From positions 1 to 49,271 of the forward strand of contig JANWJE010000082.1 of the NCBI GenBank assembly GCA_025451995.1: DNA of 49,271 bases, given 5' to 3'. The stretch's first letter is position 1. The number at the start of each line of letters is the position of its first letter. Shown here piece by piece: positions 43,632-49,271 of this stretch. Source of the DNA: Parachlamydiaceae bacterium. GTDB lineage: Bacteria > Chlamydiota > Chlamydiia > Chlamydiales > Parachlamydiaceae. The position numbers and the translations under genes were made by a program. Under the pieces are notes generated by a model that searched no databases, had not been told where the DNA came from, and saw only the letters and a program-made list of their open reading frames with translations.

Positions 43632-43985
43632 TTCATCACTCCTTTCCATTTCTGGCATCATCCGTTCATCCAAATCGTTTAAAACCCATAGCGATCCAAT
43701 CACTAATATCAACAAACACATGACCATAAAGGAAAAGGAAATAGTTTCCCACTTAGGTTTATCTTCTTGTCCCACATGAAGAAAGAAAAGCATCTGGATA
43801 ATGGCCTGAAGGATCCCAAGTCCAATTAAAGTATAAAAAAGGGTGGAACCTGAAAAAAGATGTAAAATGACTATAAGAAAAGAAAATCCCGTGAGAAAAA
43901 GACAAAGAAAAAAACCGATGATGTACGATTTTAAGCTTCCATGCCATTCTTTTTGAACTGTTTGTAACCCGAGATCATCATTCAT
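43629..43985 (-). CDS. cyoD: Cytochrome bo ubiquinol oxidase subunit IV
   Basis: Small membrane subunit of the bo3 quinol oxidase, 118 residues with three helices (about 23-45, 52-72, 84-105). FLHVGQEDKPKWETISFSFMVM is the typical last-helix entry. The ATG at 43985 overlaps the cyoC stop (ATGA), whereas an upstream in-frame start would lie inside cyoC. The N-terminus is polar (MNDDLGLQTVQKEWHGSLKSY). Its TAG stop is the first triplet of the inverted-repeat element. Confidence 0.93.
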   Translation of the reverse strand: MNDDLGLQTVQKEWHGSLKSYIIGFFLCLFLTGFSFLIVILHLFSGSTLFYTLIGLGILQAIIQMLFFLHVGQEDKPKWETISFSFMVMCLLILVIGSLWVLNDLDERMMPEMERSDE

Positions 43986-44623
43986 GTCACACCTAATAAA
44001 TAGACAAATGTAAAAATAAAAATCCAAACGACGTCGAGGAAGTGCCAAAATAGGCTAAAAATAATTAAACGGCGGAATGTATCGACATTGAGCCCTTGAT
44101 AAGTGAGTTGCCCGATGATCACAGCCATCCAACACAGGCCAATCGACACATGCAAACCATGGGTCCCGACGAGTCCAAAGTAGGAGGTAAGAAAAGCGCT
44201 CACTTTCCAGCTATATCCTTCATGAACTAAACCGATAAATTCATGCCCCTCTAAGAAAATAAATGAGCCTCCGAAGAGAAACGAAAGAATCAGCCACCCG
44301 ATCACTTCTCCCGTTTTGTTTTTTAAAGAAGAGAGGAGTGCCAGACCGCAGGTGACACTACTAAATAAGAGAATCATCGTTTCGGCAAAAGCTAAGGAGA
44401 TGCTAAAAATATCTTTTCCGGAAGGGCCGCCAAACGTATTTTTATGCAGAATCGCATAGGTTGCAAAAAGAGAGGCAAACAAGAGGCAGTCTGTCATTAA
44501 ATAGAGCCAAAATCCCAATACATTTTTGGAATAAGTGTCTTGGTGTGGATCTGGCCTGGTGGTGTCCGGATAGAGTTCTAACGTATCCTCATGGTGGATG
44601 GGCGCTGTCCATTCTTTGCTCAT
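43982..44623 (-). CDS. cyoC: Cytochrome bo ubiquinol oxidase subunit III
   Basis: Membrane subunit of the bo3 oxidase, 213 residues with five helices, the heme-copper subunit III type. Family blocks are GFWLYLMTDCLLFASLFATYAIL, EGYSWKVSAFLTSYFGLVGTHGLHVSIGL and LFWHFLDVVWIFIFTFVYL. The start overlaps the cyoB stop by four bases and the stop overlaps cyoD. Confidence 0.96.
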   Translation of the reverse strand: MSKEWTAPIHHEDTLELYPDTTRPDPHQDTYSKNVLGFWLYLMTDCLLFASLFATYAILHKNTFGGPSGKDIFSISLAFAETMILLFSSVTCGLALLSSLKNKTGEVIGWLILSFLFGGSFIFLEGHEFIGLVHEGYSWKVSAFLTSYFGLVGTHGLHVSIGLCWMAVIIGQLTYQGLNVDTFRRLIIFSLFWHFLDVVWIFIFTFVYLLGVT

Positions 44624-46593
44624 ACTGTATCCTTCAAGCTGGCATATTCCAATTCAATTTGTTTCACTTGTTCGACAGTCAATACATCGTGCACATCGCG
44701 ACCAGATAGCCTAACGATTAAACAAATTGCCATTCCTGCAAAACTTGCAATAGCAAGCCACCAAATCATCCATGTCATAGCAAATCCAAAGAAGATGCTT
44801 AAAATCCCGATATACATGGCGAGTGGTGTATTGCGCGGGATATGAATTTCTTCATAATCCTTTTTTTGAGGCGGTGCCATTCCCCGTTTAATCGCCCATA
44901 AGGGGTCAATTTGATCGACAGTGGGGATGATGGCAAAATTATAAATGGGTGGAGGGGAATGGGTAGCCCATTCCAATGTTCTCCCATTCCACGGATCGCC
45001 CCCTGTTCTATCCCAATTCTTTTTGCGATGAAAAATGCTCCAAAAGAGGCCGAAGAATTGGACAAGAGCTCCTAAGACAATAATCGCCGCTCCTATAGCC
45101 GCAACGATAAAAATGGGATGCCAACCGGTCGATGCATCATAGCGATCAAGTCTGCGCGTCGCTCCCATAAATCCAAGCATATAGAGGGGCATAAATGCGA
45201 TCATAAAACCGAGGAACCATAAACCGAAGGCGTATTTATTTAATTTTTCATCGAGAAAAAAACCGGTATATTTTGGGAACCAATAGGTGACTGCTGCAAA
45301 AAATCCAAAGAGGACGCCTCCTATGACCATGCCATGAAAATGGGCGATCAAAAAGAGACTATTGTGCACTTGGTAATCTACAGGCGGGGAGGCGAGCAAT
45401 ACTCCCGTCATTCCTGCAACTGTAAAATTGAGAAGGAAGGCAAAAAACCAAAGCATGGGAGATGTAAAATGAACTCTTCCTCTAAATTTGGTGAATAACC
45501 AATTAAAAATCTTTACACCGGTTGGAATGGCGATAATCATCGTTGTGACGGCAAAGAAAATATTAACCCCGGGGCTGGCCCCCATGGTGAAAAAGTGATG
45601 CAGCCACACAACAAAAGAATAGAAAGCGATCAAGCCGAGAGCCCACACCATCGAAACATAGCCAAAAAGTCTTTTTTCAGAAAAAGTTGGGACAATTTCA
45701 GAGAAAACACCGAAAATAGGCAACATCAAAATATAGACTTCAGGATGACCCCAAGCCCAGATAAGATTGACGTACATCATGGCATTTCCCCCATGCCCCG
45801 CTGTAAAAAAATGCATCCCGAAGTAGCGGTCGAGAGTGAGCATATAAAGGGTTGCGGTTAGAATGGGAAAAGCGAAGATAATGAGAATGACAGAACATAA
45901 AACGCTCCATACGAAAATGGGCATTTTCATAAAGGTCATTCCGGGGCATCTCATTTTTAAAATGGTCACCAAAAAATTAATGCCGGACATCGTGCTCCCT
46001 ACCCCTGCAATTTGCAGCATCCAGATCCAATAATCTACCCCCTCATTGGTTGAATATTCAAGCCCGGAAAGGGGAGGGTAGGCGAGCCAACCGGCAATAG
46101 AAAAATGGCCAATTGCCAAAGAAATCAACGTCAACATGGCCCCTGAAGCAAATAACCAAAAACCAAGCGCATTTAAAAAGGGGTATGCGACGTCGCGCGC
46201 ACCGATTTGCAAGGGGATGATCAAATTCATCAAACCAAAAATGGCCCCCATAGCGACAAAGAAAATCATGGTTGTGCCATGTGCAGAGAACACTTCTTGA
46301 AAATGTTCTGAAGTGATGAATCCGGCAGCATCTCCAACAGCTGTTGCCTGCTGAATGCGCAACATCACCGCATCGCCAAGCCCTTTAGCGAACATAATCA
46401 ACACAACGACAATGTACATGATCCCAATGCGTTTTGGGTCGACACTCGTCAGCCATTCATGCCATAGCCATTTCCAGCGACGAAAATAAGTGATTAGGCC
46501 GATGATGACGATTGCTAAAAATATCATCGAATAGACGGCTGAATTTTGCACAAAATCGTGTTCAAAATCCTTTGGAGTTAGTCGACCGAACAT
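44620..46593 (-). CDS. cyoB: Cytochrome bo ubiquinol oxidase subunit I
   Basis: Catalytic heme-copper subunit, 657 residues (Escherichia coli has 663), about 15 helices. The low-spin heme ligands H105 and H420, CuB ligands H283, H332 and H333, the cross-linked Y287 in WGHPEVYILMLP and the high-spin heme ligand H418 (AHFHGMV) are all present, each one position before the E. coli numbers. In the quinol site D74 and H97 are conserved, but K70 stands where I recall R71 in E. coli. ATG 46593 lies 8 bases after the cyoA stop. Confidence 0.97.
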   Translation of the reverse strand: MFGRLTPKDFEHDFVQNSAVYSMIFLAIVIIGLITYFRRWKWLWHEWLTSVDPKRIGIMYIVVVLIMFAKGLGDAVMLRIQQATAVGDAAGFITSEHFQEVFSAHGTTMIFFVAMGAIFGLMNLIIPLQIGARDVAYPFLNALGFWLFASGAMLTLISLAIGHFSIAGWLAYPPLSGLEYSTNEGVDYWIWMLQIAGVGSTMSGINFLVTILKMRCPGMTFMKMPIFVWSVLCSVILIIFAFPILTATLYMLTLDRYFGMHFFTAGHGGNAMMYVNLIWAWGHPEVYILMLPIFGVFSEIVPTFSEKRLFGYVSMVWALGLIAFYSFVVWLHHFFTMGASPGVNIFFAVTTMIIAIPTGVKIFNWLFTKFRGRVHFTSPMLWFFAFLLNFTVAGMTGVLLASPPVDYQVHNSLFLIAHFHGMVIGGVLFGFFAAVTYWFPKYTGFFLDEKLNKYAFGLWFLGFMIAFMPLYMLGFMGATRRLDRYDASTGWHPIFIVAAIGAAIIVLGALVQFFGLFWSIFHRKKNWDRTGGDPWNGRTLEWATHSPPPIYNFAIIPTVDQIDPLWAIKRGMAPPQKKDYEEIHIPRNTPLAMYIGILSIFFGFAMTWMIWWLAIASFAGMAICLIVRLSGRDVHDVLTVEQVKQIELEYASLKDTV

Positions 46594-46600
46594 GGTGTTC

Positions 46601-47485
46601 TCATGGATGCATGTATTTATATATGATTTGATGGAACAATTTTTTATCACCTAGCTGAAAAAGTTCAGCGGGGACATTAGAACTTGGGGCGGCGATTTTT
46701 TTATATTCATCTAAATCGAGTTTTTTTGTCATTTTTTGCCCTTCTTCAATCCAATGGTGGTAATCTTCCTCAGAGGATGTTCTCGCAATAAAATTCATTC
46801 CGGCAAAACCCGTGCCGCTAATATTTGCTGAAGAACCTCTTGAGTCGCCGAGGTGGCTTGAAATTAAATTTAATTTTGTGCGCATTCCGGGCATGGCATA
46901 AATTTGCCCGGCGAGATCGGGAATCCAAAGAGAATTCATGGGAGCGTCAGAGGTGATTTCAAATTGGATGGGAGTATCTTTGGGGATTTGCAGAAAATTG
47001 AGGCTGGCGATCTTTTCTTCCGGGTAAATAAATAGCCATTTCCATTGAAGGGCAATCGCTTGAATGGTAATCGGTTTTTTATCAGATACGAGGGGTTTAA
47101 ATGGATCGAGTTGTTCGGTTTTTATCCAAGTGAGGGCACAAACAATGATGGTCATCACGAGTGGAAAGCCCCACCAAATGATTTCGGCGAGCTTATTATC
47201 GACAAGATCGGGATCGTAGATGCCATGGGGATTTTGTGCGCTGTATTTCCATGAGAACACAAAGGTTAAAACATAGACAGGCACAATGACAAACAGCATT
47301 AATGCTTGAATGATGAACAACAAATCGCGCTCTTCAGCTGCAACCCATCCCGAAGGAAAAATCACATCGATCAATGGGCCAAAATGGAAGACAGAAATCG
47401 GCTGCATAAGAATCACAACAATGACAACTGCGGCTGTGAATGCGAGGATATAAAAAAGGGAGCGGCGAGTGGTTGGTATTTTCAT
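46601..47485 (-). CDS. cyoA: Cytochrome bo ubiquinol oxidase subunit II
   Basis: Subunit II of the bo3 quinol oxidase, 294 residues. Two membrane helices (about 10-30 and 60-85) are followed by a periplasmic cupredoxin domain. WKWLFIYPEEKIASLNFLQIP and PMNSLWIPDLAGQIYAMPGM are typical of quinol oxidases, and the CuA cysteines of cytochrome c oxidases are absent. The N-terminus lacks the lipobox Cys of E. coli CyoA. ATG 47485 is chosen because AGAGA precedes it and the family N-terminus follows. It heads the cyoABCDE operon; a TTGACA promoter lies just upstream. Confidence 0.95.
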   Translation of the reverse strand: MKIPTTRRSLFYILAFTAAVVIVVILMQPISVFHFGPLIDVIFPSGWVAAEERDLLFIIQALMLFVIVPVYVLTFVFSWKYSAQNPHGIYDPDLVDNKLAEIIWWGFPLVMTIIVCALTWIKTEQLDPFKPLVSDKKPITIQAIALQWKWLFIYPEEKIASLNFLQIPKDTPIQFEITSDAPMNSLWIPDLAGQIYAMPGMRTKLNLISSHLGDSRGSSANISGTGFAGMNFIARTSSEEDYHHWIEEGQKMTKKLDLDEYKKIAAPSSNVPAELFQLGDKKLFHQIIYKYMHP

Positions 47486-47492
47486 AGTCTCT

Positions 47493-47520
47493 AAAATAAT
47501 AACTTGATAACAAATGTCAA
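47493..47520 (-). promoter_or_regulatory. cyoA: Promoter of the cyo operon
   Basis: On the minus strand a perfect TTGACA (47520-47515) is followed after 16 bases by TATTTT (47498-47493), directly before cyoA. The -10 is close to the start codon, giving a very short leader. The -35 is ideal and the -10 moderate. Confidence 0.5.
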
Positions 47521-47619
47521 GACAATTTTTACAGCCTTCAGCTTTCAATTCTTTAATTTAATTGTGTTATTTAGTATTTAATCGAGTAAGGCTTGAATCA
47601 ATCTAACTTTCTAAAAGCT

Positions 47620-47666
47620 GACTAATTTACGATATATCGTAAATTAGTCTTGACTAATTTACGATA
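47620..47666. promoter_or_regulatory. Palindromic operator: three GACTAATTTACGATA half-sites
   Basis: Positions 47620-47649 are a perfect 30-base palindrome with half-site GACTAATTTACGATA. The same 15-base half-site recurs in direct orientation at 47652-47666. The third copy begins inside the -35 box of the promoter at 47650, so binding there would block RNA polymerase. A dedicated repressor, possibly autoregulation, is inferred. Confidence 0.65.
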
Positions 47667-47677
47667 GCGCATAAAAT
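47650..47677 (+). promoter_or_regulatory. Promoter of the AAA/DUF4143 ATPase gene
   Basis: TTGACT (47650-47655) and TAAAAT (47672-47677) are spaced by 16 bases, 25 bases before the start codon. The promoter overlaps the third operator half-site. Confidence 0.6.
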
Positions 47678-47702
47678 AGTCAGGCCTGAAGAGAATTTTC
47701 TT

Positions 47703-48914
47703 ATGAAACGATTTTATGAACAATTCATTTGTGAGCATTTTTCGAAATATAGGCAAATGCTTTTTATCATGGGACCACGGCAAGTTGGAAAAACGACTAT
47801 TTCTAGGTCCTTAAATGAGGGAAAGCGTCACTTTTTTTATTTTAATTGGGATAATGATGATGATAGAGAGTTGATCTTATCCGGCCCATCAAAAATAGCC
47901 GAGAAAATTCAATTAGAAAAACAAAGGGTAGAATCAGTTTACATTGTTTTTGATGAACTTCACAAATATAGGCGTTGGAAAATATTTATTAAAGGTTTTT
48001 TTGATAAATATGAACGACAAACTAAAATTCTTATTACAGGAAGTGCTAAAATAGATGTATTCAGGAAAGGTGGAGATAGTTTGATGGGAAGATATTTTCC
48101 ATTGCGCATCCATCCTCTCTCCGTTGGAGAATTGTCCAATCCAATTTTGATCAATTCTCATCCTATAAAACAACCCAAAAACATTTCTCAAGAAAGTTTT
48201 GAGAAGTTATATCAATATGGAGGTTTTCCGGAACCTTATTTGATTGCCGATAATTTGTTTTATCAACGTTGGAAGCAAATACGAAATCAAAAATTATTCA
48301 AAGAAGATTTGAGGGATTTAACCCGAATTCAAGAATTAGATCAGATAGAATTGTTAGCAGAATTTATTCGAAGACAAGCAGGACAACTCGTAAGCTATAG
48401 TTCTTTTGCAAAAATGGTTCGAGTCAGTGTAGATACTATCACTCGATGGATTAAGACGCTTCGATCGTTTTATTATTGCTTTGAAATACGACCTTGGTCA
48501 AAAAATGTGACCCGCTCTTTAATTAAAGAACCTAAACTGTATTTATGGGATTGGTCGCTTATAGAGGATTCCGGCGCAAGGGTAGAAAATTTTGTCGCCT
48601 CTCATTTATTAAAAAGCATTCATTATTGGACAGATATTGGATTGGGTGAATTTCAACTTAATTATTTACGCGATAAAGAAAAGCGAGAGATTGACTTTAT
48701 TGTTTTAAAAAATAAAAAACCTTGGTTTATCGTCGAGGTCAAATCTACAGAAAAAGAATCACTTTCCCCAAATCTTTATTATTTCCAAAAGCAGGTCAAA
48801 GCTGAGCATGCCTTTCAAATTGCCTTCGATATGGATTATATCGATCAAGATTGTTTTTTATATACCGATCCCGCAATTGTCTCTGCTAAGACATTTTTGT
48901 CTCAGCTGATATAA
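47703..48914 (+). CDS. AAA ATPase with DUF4143 and PD-(D/E)XK-like C-terminus
   Basis: 403 residues of a family common in bacterial and archaeal accessory DNA. Walker A is GPRQVGKT (24-31), Walker B YIVFDELH (80-87), and ILITGSA (110-115) is sensor 1. A winged-helix-like middle (FAKMVRVSVDTITRWIKTL) precedes a C-terminal nuclease-like fold with EIDFIVLKN (D331) and IVEVK (E345, K347). The PD-(D/E)XK pattern is present, but activity is unproven in this family. The start ATG is preceded by GAAGAGA. It is stand-alone, with its own promoter and palindromic operator, and bordered downstream by repeats, which fits a mobile or addiction-like accessory gene. Confidence 0.85.
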   Translation: MKRFYEQFICEHFSKYRQMLFIMGPRQVGKTTISRSLNEGKRHFFYFNWDNDDDRELILSGPSKIAEKIQLEKQRVESVYIVFDELHKYRRWKIFIKGFFDKYERQTKILITGSAKIDVFRKGGDSLMGRYFPLRIHPLSVGELSNPILINSHPIKQPKNISQESFEKLYQYGGFPEPYLIADNLFYQRWKQIRNQKLFKEDLRDLTRIQELDQIELLAEFIRRQAGQLVSYSSFAKMVRVSVDTITRWIKTLRSFYYCFEIRPWSKNVTRSLIKEPKLYLWDWSLIEDSGARVENFVASHLLKSIHYWTDIGLGEFQLNYLRDKEKREIDFIVLKNKKPWFIVEVKSTEKESLSPNLYYFQKQVKAEHAFQIAFDMDYIDQDCFLYTDPAIVSAKTFLSQLI

Positions 48915-48933
48915 TTCTAAATTTTATATTAGA

Positions 48934-49271
48934 CCTCTTTCGAAACTCGCTTTGCTTGAGAAAAGACAAGATTTTTGAATGGATTTATTGCCAAATTTTG
49001 AAGTTATTTCGGTATAAGTGGGTAAAAAGGTTTAATTTAAAATAGTAAAAATAAGTCTGTTAATTTATTAAAGCTAGGTATACCGAAACAATTTCAAAAT
49101 TTGGTTTTTGAGCTGCGCGAAAGCCAAAGTTTGAAGTTGTTTCGGTATATACTCGTTCTACTTCAAACGTAGAAATTTTTACAAGGAGGCGGCCTTATTT
49201 TGCATCAAGCGTAGCTGGTGCCGAAGCAGCACAACTTGAATAAGTTGTGCGATGCAGGCAGATGCAAAAGA
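48934..49271. repeat. Repeat-rich non-coding tail
   Basis: The stretch begins with one end of the TAGACCTCTTTC family (48934). Arms 48991-49016 and 49079-49104 are inverted copies of a 26-base unit starting CCAAATTTTGAA and ending TTTCGGTATA, two mismatches apart. A third, direct copy lies at 49124-49149. GCACAACTT / AAGTTGTGC form a hairpin at 49229-49250. A related GCCAAATTTTGAAA occurs at 25965-25978. No gene is seen from 48915 to the window end. Confidence 0.7.

Noticed and set aside
44461-44845. Plus-strand frames opposite cyoB and cyoC
   Set aside because: Antisense shadows of conserved membrane-protein genes, with no ribosome sites or motifs.
48991-49149. Possible CRISPR array (three similar units)
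   Set aside because: Units are partly inverted, differ in spacing and have no regular spacers.

Overview
The window looks like a chromosomal segment of an environmental (amoeba-associated) chlamydia, probably Parachlamydiaceae or a near relative. This is inference: the backbone is AT-rich and purely bacterial (complex I, cytochrome bo oxidase, an ABC exporter). The genes between are long, chlamydia-style hypothetical proteins with eukaryote-like domains (TAZ zinc finger, U-box, protein kinase, macro-like) typical of effectors of such symbionts. No rRNA, tRNA, CRISPR array or intact transposase was seen.

Layout. 1-261: a long hairpin and the leader of nuo. 262-8360: nuoABCDEFGHI, tightly overlapping. 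8361-8872: non-coding, with a nested palindrome. 8873-11320 (minus): a 745-residue protein with a phosphoribosyltransferase-like loop, preceded by a small gene. 11580-12404 (minus): a coiled-coil protein. 12568-21871 (plus): a compact five-gene operon with, in order, an alpha-solenoid-like protein, a TAZ zinc-finger protein, large paralogue A, an IucA/IucC-type (NIS) synthetase-like enzyme and large paralogue B. 21947-23248: a macro-domain-like protein. 23447-25858: a Ser/Thr kinase-like protein. 26114-31642: nuoJKLMN with its own promoter. The accessory block thus splits the 14-gene complex I locus between nuoI and nuoJ by about 17.75 kb.

31708-33033: a hypothetical protein with a basic, NLS-like patch. 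33140-35899: a secreted glycine-rich, autotransporter-like protein with poly-proline and an FN3-like tail. 36028-40469 (minus): a DevBCA/MacAB-type ABC exporter with a TolC/NodT lipoprotein. 40508-41047: HdeD-like. 41300-41914: DedA. 42002-42682: a U-box candidate. 42724-47485 (minus): cyoABCDE. 47703-48914: an AAA/DUF4143 ATPase behind a palindromic operator. 48915-49271: repeats.

How it fits together. NDH-1 oxidises NADH and reduces quinone, and cytochrome bo3 oxidises quinol and reduces O2, so the window encodes both ends of a proton-pumping respiratory chain. The ABC exporter and its outer-membrane duct form a complete tripartite efflux route. The accessory genes look like host-interaction or secondary-metabolite functions. 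Top items for a second look: the TAZ finger with all 12 zinc ligands; the NIS-synthetase operon flanked by two large paralogues; and small inverted-repeat elements that supply stop codons and Shine-Dalgarno sites to the genes beside them.
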